A stretch of DNA of 64,000 nt from Streptomyces noursei (GTDB lineage Bacteria > Actinomycetota > Actinomycetes > Streptomycetales > Streptomycetaceae): the NCBI RefSeq assembly GCF_016917755.1, contig NZ_CP070326.1, positions 1,984,001 through 2,048,000 of the forward strand, given 5' to 3'. The position numbers and the translations under genes were made by a program. The stretch's first letter is position 1. Each line of letters begins with the position of its first letter. This document shows, piece by piece, positions 50,219 to 58,990 of this stretch. The notes under the pieces were generated by a model. The model was not told where the DNA came from, made no database searches, and saw nothing but the letters and a program-made list of their open reading frames with translations.

Positions 50219-51223
50219 ATGAGCACCACCGACGCGCCCTCTGCACGCGCCATCTCCGCCGACGCCCCGGCTCCCGGATCCGCACCGGCACCCGTCGCGG
50301 CCTCGACCGCCTCACGCTCCGCCCAGGACGCGCCCGCGCCACGCCGTACCTTCGCCTGGCAGATCCGTTTCGCCTTCCTCTGCCTGGTCTGGGGATTCAG
50401 CTTCCTCTTCATCAAACTGGGCACCGAGGGTTTCGCACCGTTGCAAGTCTCGCTGGGCCGGGTGGCGTTCGGCGCACTGGTGCTGTTGGTGTTCCTCGTG
50501 ATCAAGCGCGAACGACTTCCCCGCTCGGCTCGGACCTGGGGCCACCTCGCGGTCGCCGCGCTCCTCCTCAACGCACTGCCGTTCTCGCTCTTCGCCTACT
50601 CCGAGCTGACGATCCCCTCAACACTGGCGAGCATCTGCAATGCCACCTCGCCGCTGTGGGGCATGGCACTGTCGGTCGTGGCGCTCTCGGAGGACCGCCC
50701 CACCCGACGCCGGGTCGCGGGGCTCGGCATCGGATTCCTGGGGGTGCTCACCGTCCTCGGTGCCTGGCAGGGCTTCTCCGGCACCGACCTGACGGGCACC
50801 GCCATGGCCCTGGGCGCCTCGCTCAGCTACCCGATCGGCTGGATCTACGTCCGCCGCACCCTCGCACGGGACGAGCACTCGCACCTGGCCAAGTCCAGTG
50901 CCCAGCTACTGCTCGCCACCCTCCAACTGGCCGTGGTCACTGCGCTGTTCACCTCGATGCCGACCGCCTTCCCGGCCGTCCCGCTCCTCGCCGTCTTCGC
51001 CCTCGGCGCGCTGGGTACCGGCGTCGCATTCCTTCTCCAGTACGGCCTGGTCGCGGAGGTCGGACCCACCACCGCCCAGATGGTCACCTACTTCACCCCC
51101 GTCATCGCCACCGCGTCCGGTGTGGCCCTCCTCAACGAGCACCTCGCCTGGAACACTCCCGTGGGCGCCGTCATCGTCCTGGCCGGCGCCGCCCTCACCC
51201 AAAGCAAGCCCCGCACCTCGTAG
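50219..51223 (+). CDS. EamA/DMT-family exporter
   Basis: A 334-residue ten-helix transporter made of two EamA repeats. The first opens FAFLCLVWGFSFLFIKLGTEG and the second TGTAMALGASLSYPIGWIYV; LVAEVGPTTAQMVTYFTPVI is the conserved late helix. The first 45 residues form an Ala/Pro-rich cytoplasmic tail. ATG 50219 is chosen; no ribosome site is evident and a TTG eight codons earlier is in frame. Probably regulated by the divergent LysR protein. It likely exports amino acids or small metabolites. Confidence 0.88.
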   Translation: MSTTDAPSARAISADAPAPGSAPAPVAASTASRSAQDAPAPRRTFAWQIRFAFLCLVWGFSFLFIKLGTEGFAPLQVSLGRVAFGALVLLVFLVIKRERLPRSARTWGHLAVAALLLNALPFSLFAYSELTIPSTLASICNATSPLWGMALSVVALSEDRPTRRRVAGLGIGFLGVLTVLGAWQGFSGTDLTGTAMALGASLSYPIGWIYVRRTLARDEHSHLAKSSAQLLLATLQLAVVTALFTSMPTAFPAVPLLAVFALGALGTGVAFLLQYGLVAEVGPTTAQMVTYFTPVIATASGVALLNEHLAWNTPVGAVIVLAGAALTQSKPRTS

Positions 51224-51522
51224 CCGTCCGCAGCAACCATCCCCCGCCGCAAGACCCACGCCGAAGTCGAAGCCGGAGTCGAAGCGAAGCCACAACGCCC
51301 GGCCGAAATCCGGCAGGCACGACTCCACCCCGGCCCCCGAACCTCTCGGGGGCCAACCGCTCTCCTACGGGCACAAGGCTCCACCCCTCCCAGCGAGCGG
51401 CCCGCTTCCTACGCCCAGCACGCCCCCCGGGCCTCTCACCTCTCCCGCCTTCCCCTCCCCCCCCCGGGGCCTCCCCCCCCACCCCACCCCACACCCCCTA
51501 TCCGCACCCCTCACCGCCCCCT
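51224..51522. other. C-rich convergent intergenic region
   Basis: Between the EamA exporter and the MocR gene no ORF is credible. Positions 51436-51560 are dominated by runs of 4-10 C on the plus strand, reaching into the MocR 3' end. The minus strand could form G-quadruplexes. No standard hairpin terminator was recognised. Confidence 0.55.
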
Positions 51523-52860
51523 TCACTCATACCTCCGCGCCTCCCCCACCCCCGCCCCCATTGCCTCGGCTATCGCGTCGGCCAGGGGGGCGACGTCGTC
51601 GACGGCGAGGCCGGAGACGGTGATCCGGATGCCTTGCGGGGATTGCATGCGGAAGCGGGCACCGGGGGCGACCGCCCAACCGGAGTGCAGGAGTCGGGCC
51701 ACCACACCCGTTTCGTCGGGGACCGGTACCCAGACGTTCATCCCGCTGCGTCCCCGCGCCGGGACTCCGCGCTCCTCAAGGGCACGTATCAGCGCGTCCC
51801 GCCGTGCGCCGTACGCACCGGCGACCGCCTTGGGGTCGATCGCGAACGTGCGCCACAGGTGCACCACCGCGTGCTGGATCAGATGGCTGACCCAGCCGGG
51901 GCCGAGGCGCTGGCGTCCGCGGACCCGGTCGATGGTGATCGGGTCGCCGGTCAGTGCCGCAAGGCGCAGGTCGGGGCCGTACGCCTTGGCGGTCGAGCGG
52001 ACCAGCACCCAGTGGTCGGTGACGCCGGAGAGCGGGTGCAGCGGGAGATCGACGATGCCATGGCCGTGATCGTCCTCGATGAGGAGCACTCCGCGGTGTC
52101 CGGCCAGCAGGGTGCGGAGTTCGGCGGCGCGGGGGCCGCTGATGGCGGCGCCCGTGGGGTTCTGTGCCCGGTCGGTGACAACGACCGCGCGGGCCCCGCC
52201 GTCGAGTGCCGCCGCCATCCGCTCGGGGATCGGGCCCTCGTCGTCCACCCCGACGGGCACGGGGCGCAGGCCGAGGGCGGGGATGAGGTCCAGCAGGCTG
52301 CCCCAGCCGGGGTCTTCGACCGCCACGGCGTCTCCGGGGCGCAGGTGCGCCGCGAGGATGCGTTCGATGGCGTCGAGGGATCCGCTGGCGACGGCGATGG
52401 GGCTCTCGGGCACTCCCTCGCGGGTGAACGCCGCCCGGGCGAGTGCTTCGAGGTCGTCGTCGACGGCGGGCATGCCGTAGAGGACGGGACGTCGGGTGTT
52501 GCGCGCGGCGGCTTCGGCCAGTGCTTCCTCCAGTGGAGGGAGCAGGGTCGGGTCGGGGTTGCCGTCGGCGACGTTCCGGACGCCGGGCGGGGCCACCGCG
52601 CGCAGTGCCTCGCGGGAGGTGCTGGCGGGTCTGGGGCGGACGCGACTGCCTCGCCGGCCCGCGGTTTCGATCACTCCTCGGTCGCGGAGCGTGCGGTACG
52701 CGGACGCGACCGTATTGGGATTCACCTCCAGATAGACAGCCAACTCCCTTAGTGGGGGCAGGACTTCGCCTGGTTGGAGCTCGCCGGCACCGATGGCTCG
52801 CTCGACGCTTGCGGCAATCTCCGATGCGCGCCGCCCTTCGATCCGATACTCTCCTAGCAC
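51523..52860 (-). CDS. MocR/PdxR-type GntR regulator with aminotransferase domain
   Basis: A 445-residue protein. Its GntR winged helix (LPPLRELAVYLEVNPNTVAS) is fused to a class I aminotransferase-like domain with VLVRSTAKAYGPDLRLA, the PLP-lysine segment, and TDRAQNPTGAAI. MocR proteins sense PLP or amino acids and often control vitamin B6 genes. GTG 52860 has no clear ribosome site. The divergent gene encodes a PPOX-fold protein, and a palindrome lies over the start, so it likely represses or activates that pair. Confidence 0.88.
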   Translation of the reverse strand: MLGEYRIEGRRASEIAASVERAIGAGELQPGEVLPPLRELAVYLEVNPNTVASAYRTLRDRGVIETAGRRGSRVRPRPASTSREALRAVAPPGVRNVADGNPDPTLLPPLEEALAEAAARNTRRPVLYGMPAVDDDLEALARAAFTREGVPESPIAVASGSLDAIERILAAHLRPGDAVAVEDPGWGSLLDLIPALGLRPVPVGVDDEGPIPERMAAALDGGARAVVVTDRAQNPTGAAISGPRAAELRTLLAGHRGVLLIEDDHGHGIVDLPLHPLSGVTDHWVLVRSTAKAYGPDLRLAALTGDPITIDRVRGRQRLGPGWVSHLIQHAVVHLWRTFAIDPKAVAGAYGARRDALIRALEERGVPARGRSGMNVWVPVPDETGVVARLLHSGWAVAPGARFRMQSPQGIRITVSGLAVDDVAPLADAIAEAMGAGVGEARRYE

Positions 52861-52878
52861 AAAGTTGATTATGTACTA
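52855..52878. promoter_or_regulatory. Palindromic operator over the MocR start
   Basis: TAGCACA and TGTACTA are inverted with one mismatch around 10 bp, between the MocR and PPOX starts. The position suits autorepression plus control of the PPOX genes. Confidence 0.55.
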
Positions 52879-52895
52879 GTGCAATGGAGTTCGCA

Positions 52896-53564
52896 ATGGC
52901 CGAGGGAAAGTCTTTCGCCGCGACGGATCGCACCCTCCCCACCCGCGCCCGGGAGCGGGCCAGGTACGACGAGGAGACGGTGCACGCGATCCTCGACGAG
53001 GGCTACGTCTGCCATCTCGGCTTCGTGCGCGACGGCGCACCGGTCGTCCTGCCGACGCTCTTCGGCCGGGTCGGCGACCGTCTCTATGTGCACGGTTCGA
53101 CGGGTTCCCGCCCGCTGCGGATGGCCGGCGGGCAGAGCGCCGACCCCGGCCTCGCGGTCTGCCTCACGGTGACCCACGTCGACGGCCTGGTCCTCGCCAA
53201 GTCCGCCTTCCACCACTCCATGAACTACCGCAGCGTCGTGGTCCACGGCACCGCCCACCAGGTCACCGACCAGGAGGAGAAGAAGGCCGCGCTGGACGCC
53301 CTCGTCGATCACGTCCTGCCCGGCCGCGCCGCGGACTCCCGGCCCGCCAACGCCAAGGAGCTGGCCGCCACCGCCGTGCTCCGCCTCGATCTGCGCGAGG
53401 TCTCCGCGAAGATCCGCACCGGCGGCCCCAACGACGACCCCGAGGACCTGGCCCTCCCCCACTGGAGCGGCGTCCTCCCCGTCTCCCCCTCCTACGGCGC
53501 CCCGATACCGGCCGACGACCTCGCCCCCGGCATCCCCACCCCGGACTACTTCTCCGCCCGCTGA
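52896..53564 (+). CDS. PPOX-fold flavin nucleotide-binding protein
   Basis: A 222-residue split-barrel protein: ILDEGYVCHLGFVRDGAPVV, LYVHGSTGSRPLRM, SMNYRSVVVHGTAHQV and LDLREVSAKIRTGGP. This pattern is that of FMN-binding nitroimidazole-resistance/PNPOx-like proteins. ATG 52896 is preferred because GGAG lies 7 bp upstream; ATG 52884 is in frame. The next gene, 9 bp after the stop, also encodes an FMN-fold protein, so both form an operon divergent from MocR. Confidence 0.82.
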   Translation: MAEGKSFAATDRTLPTRARERARYDEETVHAILDEGYVCHLGFVRDGAPVVLPTLFGRVGDRLYVHGSTGSRPLRMAGGQSADPGLAVCLTVTHVDGLVLAKSAFHHSMNYRSVVVHGTAHQVTDQEEKKAALDALVDHVLPGRAADSRPANAKELAATAVLRLDLREVSAKIRTGGPNDDPEDLALPHWSGVLPVSPSYGAPIPADDLAPGIPTPDYFSAR

Positions 53565-53573
53565 GGAGCACCG

Positions 53574-54251
53574 ATGCTCATCCATCCCTGGGACGCCCCC
53601 GGCGACGACGCCGAATGGCAGGAGTGGCTGGCCGCCCATGACTTCGGACAGCTCGCGGTCAACGGCTCCGCCGGCGAGCCGCCGTGGGTGCAGCCGCTGC
53701 ATTTCGCCTACGACCCGGCGCACCGCGAGGCCGTCACCCACCTCGCCCGCCCCAACCCCATCTGGTCCGCGCTGCTGGACAGCCCGACGGTCCTGCTGAG
53801 CGTGGTGGACGACTACACCTTCATCCCCGGCCCGTGGCAGGCCGGCGAAGACCAGCCGCCCGAGCACGGCGTCCCCACCAGCTTCTACGCGGCGGTCCAG
53901 CTCCGCTGCACCGCGCACGTGGTGGACGATCCGGAGGCCAAGGCCGCGTTGCTGCAACGCCAGCTGGCCCATTTCCAGCCGGACGGCGGCTCGGCTCCGG
54001 TCGTCGCCGAAGCGGCCCCGTACGGTCGGCAGTTGCCGGGCATCCGCGGGCTGCGCCTCGAAGTGCTCGATGTGCGGGCCAAGTTCAAGTACGGCGGCAA
54101 GCGGAGCGAGGCGGTCCAGCACCGCATCTCGGCACGCCTCGCCGAACGGGACGGTCCCGGCGATGCCGCGGCGCGCCGTCACCAGCAGCGCCGCCTCGCG
54201 GCCGCCGGCGGCTCCGCGCCGACCGCGAGCCGCTCGAACGGGACGAGGTAG
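53574..54251 (+). CDS. PaiB-family FMN-binding protein
   Basis: A 225-residue FMN-binding split-barrel protein of the PaiB type: PWVQPLHFAYDPAHREAVTH, HLARPNPIWSALL, VVDDYTFIPGPWQ and the ending VRAKFKYGGKRSEAVQHRIS. PaiB was described as a negative regulator of degradative enzymes; the family binds FMN or heme. GAGGAG precedes the ATG. The C-terminal 30 residues are low-complexity. It is the second gene of a PPOX pair, ending at a strong hairpin. Confidence 0.84.
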   Translation: MLIHPWDAPGDDAEWQEWLAAHDFGQLAVNGSAGEPPWVQPLHFAYDPAHREAVTHLARPNPIWSALLDSPTVLLSVVDDYTFIPGPWQAGEDQPPEHGVPTSFYAAVQLRCTAHVVDDPEAKAALLQRQLAHFQPDGGSAPVVAEAAPYGRQLPGIRGLRLEVLDVRAKFKYGGKRSEAVQHRISARLAERDGPGDAAARRHQQRRLAAAGGSAPTASRSNGTR

Positions 54252-54335
54252 CGGGGCAGGAGAGGTAGGAGAGCTGGAGTCAACGCACGCCCGACGCGCG
54301 TCCAGCACACGGTGTCCGGCCCACGGCCCACGGCC

Positions 54336-54372
54336 CACCGGATGAACGACGTACGGGGTCGTTCATCCGGTG
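54336..54372. terminator. Bidirectional terminator hairpin
   Basis: Perfect 15-bp arms CACCGGATGAACGAC and GTCGTTCATCCGGTG with a 7-base loop lie between the convergent PaiB-like and flavoprotein genes. Confidence 0.85.
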
Positions 54373-54397
54373 TGCCGCCGCGCTCCGGCCGCGGGGG

Positions 54398-55561
54398 TCA
54401 GCGGTGCGCCCCGACCGTCGCCCGGCGTTCCGCCACGGCCCGCTCGACCTCCTCCTCCACCAGGTCGAGGTTGAGGGCGAAGGCGGCGGCCGCCCCCATG
54501 CCTGCGGCCGTCACGACCTGCGCGCGCGGATCGGCCACGTTCCCCGCGGCCCACACGCCGGGCACGCTGGTCCGTCCCGAGCGGTCGGTGCGCACCCAGC
54601 CGTCCTCGTTCCGTGCGCAGCCCAGCGCGGTGAGCAGGGTGTCGTGCGGCGCCATCCGCGGGAAGACGAAGACGGCGGCGCGCGGCACGACGTGCCCCTC
54701 GGCCAGTTCGACCCCGCGCAGGCGGTCGTCGTCGACCACCAGCCGCTTGACCGTCCCCTCGGCGATCCGCACGCCGCGCGCCGCCAACCGTTCCCGTTCC
54801 TCGTCGCTCGGGTCCAGTTGGTGCGGGAAGAGGACGACGTCGTCCGACCACTGCCGCAGCAGGAGCGCCTGGTGCACGGAGCCGGGGTGGCTGCCGAGTA
54901 CGCCGAGCGGCCGATCGCGGACTTCGTAGCCGTGGCAGTAGGGGCAGTGCAGCAGGTCCCGGCCCCAGCGTTCCCGGAGGCCGGGGAGGTCGGGGAGGTC
55001 GTCGCGCAGGCCGGTGGCGACCAGGACGCGGCGGGCGCGGAGTTCGGGGCCGCCGGCGAGTCGCACGCCGAGGTCGGGGGTGATCTCCACGGCCCGGCCG
55101 TTGATCAATTCGGCTCCGTAGGTGGCCAGTTCGGCGCGGCCGACCTCCAGGAGGGCGGCCGGTGGCATGCCGTCCCGGGAGAGGAAGCCGTGCATCCGGT
55201 CGGCCGGTGCGTTGCGGGGTGCCCCGCCGTCGACCACTGCCACACGTCGGCGGGCCCGGGCCAGGACCAGGGCGGCGTTCAGTCCGGCCGCGCCGGCCCC
55301 GACGACCACGACGTCCCATTCCGCTTCGCGGGCTGGACCGTGCGTGTGGTGCGCGGCCCCGGCACCGTGTGCGGCACTCTCCGCCCCGCCGCCGGGGCTC
55401 CGCGCCATCCCGGCGTTCATCTCGGCCTCCACCTCGGCCTCCACCTCCGCGTTCATCTCGCCCTTCCCCGCGGCATCCATCTCGATGTGCGCCTCGCTGT
55501 TCGGCTCGATATTCGGCCCAATGTTCTGCTCGACGCTCGACCCGACGTTCGTCTCGCTCAT
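54398..55561 (-). CDS. Thioredoxin reductase-like FAD oxidoreductase
   Basis: A 387-residue flavoprotein: FAD motif VVVGAGAAGLNAALVLARAR, redox pair CPYC in HCPYCHGYE, NAD region VLGSHPGSVHQALLLRQW and closing GVWAAGNVADPRAQVVTAAG. The CPYC places it near TrxR-like oxidoreductases, often neighbours of XRE-cupin regulators as here. A striking 75-residue N-terminal extension is built of Glu/Asn/Met/Ala repeats (EMNAEVEAEVEAEM), unlike the family. The start is well set: an extended Shine-Dalgarno GGAGGTGATC precedes ATG 55561. Divergent from the XRE-cupin gene. Confidence 0.87.
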   Translation of the reverse strand: MSETNVGSSVEQNIGPNIEPNSEAHIEMDAAGKGEMNAEVEAEVEAEMNAGMARSPGGGAESAAHGAGAAHHTHGPAREAEWDVVVVGAGAAGLNAALVLARARRRVAVVDGGAPRNAPADRMHGFLSRDGMPPAALLEVGRAELATYGAELINGRAVEITPDLGVRLAGGPELRARRVLVATGLRDDLPDLPGLRERWGRDLLHCPYCHGYEVRDRPLGVLGSHPGSVHQALLLRQWSDDVVLFPHQLDPSDEERERLAARGVRIAEGTVKRLVVDDDRLRGVELAEGHVVPRAAVFVFPRMAPHDTLLTALGCARNEDGWVRTDRSGRTSVPGVWAAGNVADPRAQVVTAAGMGAAAAFALNLDLVEEEVERAVAERRATVGAHR

Positions 55562-55644
55562 GGCGATCACCTCCGTCCGCAGGCTGCGCCAGGCGTCGCG
55601 TTCTCAGCAATGTTTGTTGCCGAATCCGGGAATGGCGCGGTGCA

Positions 55645-56259
55645 ATGGACGGTGTGGAACACTCATCTGCCATTTCCCGGGCCCTCACCGAGGTCGGTCC
55701 GCGCCTGAAGCGGTTGCGGACCGAGCGCGGCGTCACGTTGGCCGCGCTGGCCGAGTCCACCGGGATCTCCAAGAGCACCCTGTCCCGGTTGGAGTCCGGT
55801 CAGCGTCGGCCGAGTTTGGAGCTGCTGCTCCCCATCGCGCAGGCGCACCAGGTCCCCTTGGACGAGTTGGTCGGGGCGCCGGAGGTCGGGGATCCGCGGG
55901 TGCGGCTCAAACCGCGGCACATGCACGGCGCCACGGTGTTGCCGCTGACCCGTCATCCGGGTCCGTTGCAGACGTTCAAGATGGTCATTCCGGCCACGCG
56001 GAGTACGCCGGACCCCTGTACCCACGAGGGGTACGAGTGGCTGTATGTGCTGGCGGGGCAGTTGCGGCTGGTGTTGGCCGACCATGATCTGGTCATGGGG
56101 GCGGGCGAGGCGGCGGAGTTCGACACCCGGCTGCCGCACTGGTTCGGGAGTACGGGGGACGGCCCGGTGGAGGTCCTCAGTCTCTTCGGGCGTCAGGGCG
56201 AGCGCATCCATGTGCGCGCCAAGCCCCGCTCGCGCGCCGAGGGCGACGACGCCCGCTGA
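55645..56259 (+). CDS. XRE-cupin transcriptional regulator
   Basis: A 204-residue regulator. The N-terminal helix-turn-helix (RLKRLRTERGVTLAALAEST, ISKSTLSRLESGQRRPSLE) is followed by a C-terminal cupin (THEGYEWLYVLAGQLRLVLA, FDTRLPHWFGSTGDGPVEVL). This type senses small ligands and usually controls an adjacent oxidoreductase. ATG 55645 lacks a ribosome site and may be leaderless. The 83-bp divergent gap contains GCAA-N6-TTGC at 55607-55620, a possible operator. Confidence 0.88.
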   Translation: MDGVEHSSAISRALTEVGPRLKRLRTERGVTLAALAESTGISKSTLSRLESGQRRPSLELLLPIAQAHQVPLDELVGAPEVGDPRVRLKPRHMHGATVLPLTRHPGPLQTFKMVIPATRSTPDPCTHEGYEWLYVLAGQLRLVLADHDLVMGAGEAAEFDTRLPHWFGSTGDGPVEVLSLFGRQGERIHVRAKPRSRAEGDDAR

Positions 56260-56280
56260 GCGCGGCGGCGCACCCGCCCG

Positions 56281-56916
56281 TCATGCCTCGGGCGCGTTCT
56301 CGCGGTGCGGTGGCGCCTGGAGGAAGCGCTGGAGGATCAGGTGCAGCACGGGCAGTTGTTCGGCGGGCTTGAACGCCGGGTCGGCGGCCGCGCTGCTGTA
56401 GAGCGAGGCGATCAGGGCCTGGACCCAGGTCGCGGCGTCGTGCGGAGCGAGCGCGGGGTCGATCTGGCCGGCGGCCGCGGCCCTGGTGAGCAGGGTGGTG
56501 AGGGCCGTGTGTTCCAGGGCGTTGTCCCGGCCGAGCAGGGCGTCGAGTTCGGGGTCGCGGTGCACCTGGACGACTGCTTCCATGACCAGCGGCGGGGCGA
56601 CAGGGTCCATGGCGTCGGCGGTGAGGAGGTCCACGACCTCCAGCAGCGCCTCCCAGGGGTCGTCGCCGGCCTGTGCCCGGGCGAGCCGCTCGGCCTTGCT
56701 CTCCCCTGCCTCCCCGGCGTCGTCCTCGAAGATGGCGTGGAAGATCGCGCGCTTGTTGGGGAAGTAGTGGAAGAGGTTGCCGGAGCTCATGCCGGCGGCC
56801 TTGCAGATCTCGGCCGTGGTGGTGCGCTCGAAGCCCTTGGCGGCGAAGAGTTGGGCGGCGGTGTGCACGATGTGCCGGCGTCGGGCGCGGTGCTTCGCCG
56901 GGTCGATCTTCCTCAT
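56281..56916 (-). CDS. TetR-family transcriptional regulator
   Basis: A 211-residue TetR protein: AAQLFAAKGFERTTTAEICK, then AAGMSSGNLFHYFPNKRAIF, the DNA-binding helices, followed by an all-helical ligand domain with the TetR_C-like end (WVQALIASLYSSAAADP). The ATG at 56916 sits about 95 bp from a near-perfect palindrome. Divergent from the YqeB-like gene, which is its probable target. Confidence 0.9.
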   Translation of the reverse strand: MRKIDPAKHRARRRHIVHTAAQLFAAKGFERTTTAEICKAAGMSSGNLFHYFPNKRAIFHAIFEDDAGEAGESKAERLARAQAGDDPWEALLEVVDLLTADAMDPVAPPLVMEAVVQVHRDPELDALLGRDNALEHTALTTLLTRAAAAGQIDPALAPHDAATWVQALIASLYSSAAADPAFKPAEQLPVLHLILQRFLQAPPHRENAPEA

Positions 56917-57010
56917 GGCGCTCTCGCCTTTCTGCCCGTGGCCCTGCGTCGGTCGATCCGCCTGGCCGCTCCGGCGTTGCCGCCGGGACGGGCTCCGGCC
57001 GCTCCGTGGC

Positions 57011-57042
57011 CAATAATAGACCGCCTACTCGGTTTATTATTG
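57011..57042. promoter_or_regulatory. TetR operator palindrome
   Basis: CAATAATAGACCG and CGGTTTATTATTG are inverted (12 of 13 matches) around CCTACT. The site lies between the divergent TetR and YqeB-like genes and stands out by its AT content. Confidence 0.85.
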
Positions 57043-57085
57043 CTGGCGACGCGCACGACCCGCATCACCCAGGGGGATCAGACAC

Positions 57086-57826
57086 ATGGACACCCACAAG
57101 CCGCAGCCCACTTCCGGCCCCGCCGCGCCGGGATCGGAGCCCGGCGGGCCGAGCGGCCCCACCGTCCTGGCCGACTCGACCGCGATGGTGGTCGCCGTCT
57201 GCGCGGTGTTCGCGGCGCTCGGCGCCGGCGTCGGCTGGCTGGTGCGGCTGCTCGCGAAGTGGCTGGTGACGCTGGAGCACGCGCCCTGGCAGGGCCCGGC
57301 CAGGCTGCTGACGTCGATCCCGGAACCCTGGCTGACGATCGGCGTCCTGGCGCTGGGTGCGGTGCTGGGGCTGGCGGTCGCGCTGTTCGGGCAGCACGAC
57401 GAGCTGGCCGTGCGCGTCGCCGACGACGAGGTGGTGCTCACCCGGCGGGCGAAGCCCCGGGCGTTCCCGCGCGCGGCGGTCCGGCTGGCCTTCCGGGACG
57501 GCAAGGAGCTGGTCCTCCTCGGCCAGGACACCGCCGAACTCGCGCGGGAGGGCTGCACGTTGAGCGTCCAGCGCCTCGCCGGGGCTTTCCGTGAGCACGG
57601 CTACGACTGGGCGGACGGCGATCCGCACGAGGACGAGTTCCGGCGCTGGGTACCGGACACCCCGGGGCTGCCGATCGGCGCGAACGCCCTGTTCACGGCG
57701 CGCGAGCGGGCCCTCGGCAAGTCGGGGACGGCCGAGGACGCCCGGGAGCTGCGGGACGAACTGGCCCGACTGGGTGTCGTCGTCCGGGACAAGGACAAGC
57801 GGCAGTTCTGGCGGCTGGTCCCGTAG
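57086..57826 (+). CDS. YqeB-like membrane protein
   Basis: A 246-residue protein with two membrane helices (ADSTAMVVAVCAVFAALGAG and WLTIGVLALGAVLGLAVALF), then a soluble domain with VRVADDEVVLTRRAKPR and a C-terminal region EDARELRDELARLGVVVRDK. It matches what I know as YqeB-family proteins, of unknown function. The ATG follows AGGGGGATC. Probably repressed by the divergent TetR protein. Its stop codon lies inside a perfect hairpin. Confidence 0.78.
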   Translation: MDTHKPQPTSGPAAPGSEPGGPSGPTVLADSTAMVVAVCAVFAALGAGVGWLVRLLAKWLVTLEHAPWQGPARLLTSIPEPWLTIGVLALGAVLGLAVALFGQHDELAVRVADDEVVLTRRAKPRAFPRAAVRLAFRDGKELVLLGQDTAELAREGCTLSVQRLAGAFREHGYDWADGDPHEDEFRRWVPDTPGLPIGANALFTARERALGKSGTAEDARELRDELARLGVVVRDKDKRQFWRLVP

Positions 57827-57837
57827 GACCAGCCGCC
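57810..57837. terminator. Terminator spanning the YqeB-like stop codon
   Basis: GGCGGCTGGTCC and GGACCAGCCGCC are perfect 12-bp arms around CGTA; the TAG stop is in the loop and right arm. It serves the convergent exporter gene as well. Confidence 0.85.
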
Positions 57838-57843
57838 GAGCGG

Positions 57844-58812
57844 CTATCGGAGGTCGCCGCGGTCGCGGCCGCGGGCCTCCGTCACCGCCAGTGCCGCGAC
57901 GGCCGTGAGCAGGACGGCGGTGCCGGCCGCCGTCGCCGTGGTGAGCCGCTCACCGAGGAACAGCACCGCGATGGCCGCCGCCGAGACCGGTTCGATCAGG
58001 GAGATCACGGAAGCGGTCGCGGCCCGTACGACGGCCAGTCCGGCGAAGTAGAGGCCGTAGGCGAGGGCCGTGGGGATCGCGGCGATGTACCCGAGCAGGA
58101 GCAGGCTGCGGCCCAGGTCGTGGGCGTACGGCCACAGCCCCTCGGCCGCGGCGAGGGGCAGCAGGCACAGGGCGCCGACCGCGAACGCGCTGATGGTCGA
58201 GGCGTAGGGGTCGCTGCCGCCGCCCCGCCCGAAGCGGCGGGTGGTGAGGGTCATCACGGCGCAGGCGGCGGCGGAGAGCACGGCGTAGCCGACGCCGGCC
58301 GGGCGGACGGTGGTGGCACCGTCGCCGCCGAGGACGAGGATCAGCAGGCCGGTCAGTGCCCCGCCGACGGCCAGGACGCCGCCGGCGCCGAGCCGTTCGC
58401 CCATGGCCAGGCGGGCCCCGATGGCGATGAGGACGGGGCCTGCGCCCATGGTGATGACGGTGCCGACGGCCAGGCCGGTGGCTTCGACGGACGCGAAGTA
58501 GGCGGCCTGGAAGACGGCGAGGGCGATGCCGGTGACCGCGACCCGTGCGGCGCGGCGGCGCAGCGGCTCGGCCGGCAACGGGGTGGTGGTGTCGCGCGTG
58601 CTGCCGGTGCGGTGCCGCCGTGCCACCCGTACGGCGAGCAGGAGCAGCAGGCCGCCGAAGGTGCGCCAGAAGGTGAGGGCGAGGGGGCCGAGTCCGCTGC
58701 CGTGGTAGAGGAGGGCGGCGGCCGCGCCGGCGGTGCCCCAGGCGGTCGCGGCGAAGGAGACGTAGGCCAGTCCCCGGCCCACGGGCAGGGCGGGGTGGGG
58801 TGTGCTGTGCAT
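57844..58812 (-). CDS. EamA/DMT-family exporter
   Basis: A 322-residue ten-helix EamA transporter: [60 protein letters not shown] and [20 protein letters not shown]. It probably exports metabolites or amino acids. ATG 58812 has GGAG upstream at slightly long spacing. A second, unlike EamA gene lies upstream on the same strand across a 178-bp gap, so they are probably separate units. Confidence 0.88.
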   Translation of the reverse strand: MHSTPHPALPVGRGLAYVSFAATAWGTAGAAAALLYHGSGLGPLALTFWRTFGGLLLLLAVRVARRHRTGSTRDTTTPLPAEPLRRRAARVAVTGIALAVFQAAYFASVEATGLAVGTVITMGAGPVLIAIGARLAMGERLGAGGVLAVGGALTGLLILVLGGDGATTVRPAGVGYAVLSAAACAVMTLTTRRFGRGGGSDPYASTISAFAVGALCLLPLAAAEGLWPYAHDLGRSLLLLGYIAAIPTALAYGLYFAGLAVVRAATASVISLIEPVSAAAIAVLFLGERLTTATAAGTAVLLTAVAALAVTEARGRDRGDLR

Positions 58813-58990
58813 GGGAGCTGTACTCCGGGAAATCCAGGACGGCGCTGGGCGCCGTGACATGGTCGCGTGGTCCCGTGTGCGGGCAGCGTCAACCGGCTCG
58901 GGACTCCGCCCGGGCCGGGATTTCCTCGGAGGCCGCCGCCCGCCTTACGCGGCGGGAGGGGGCAGCACAGTCGAATGCATGATCGTCAGC

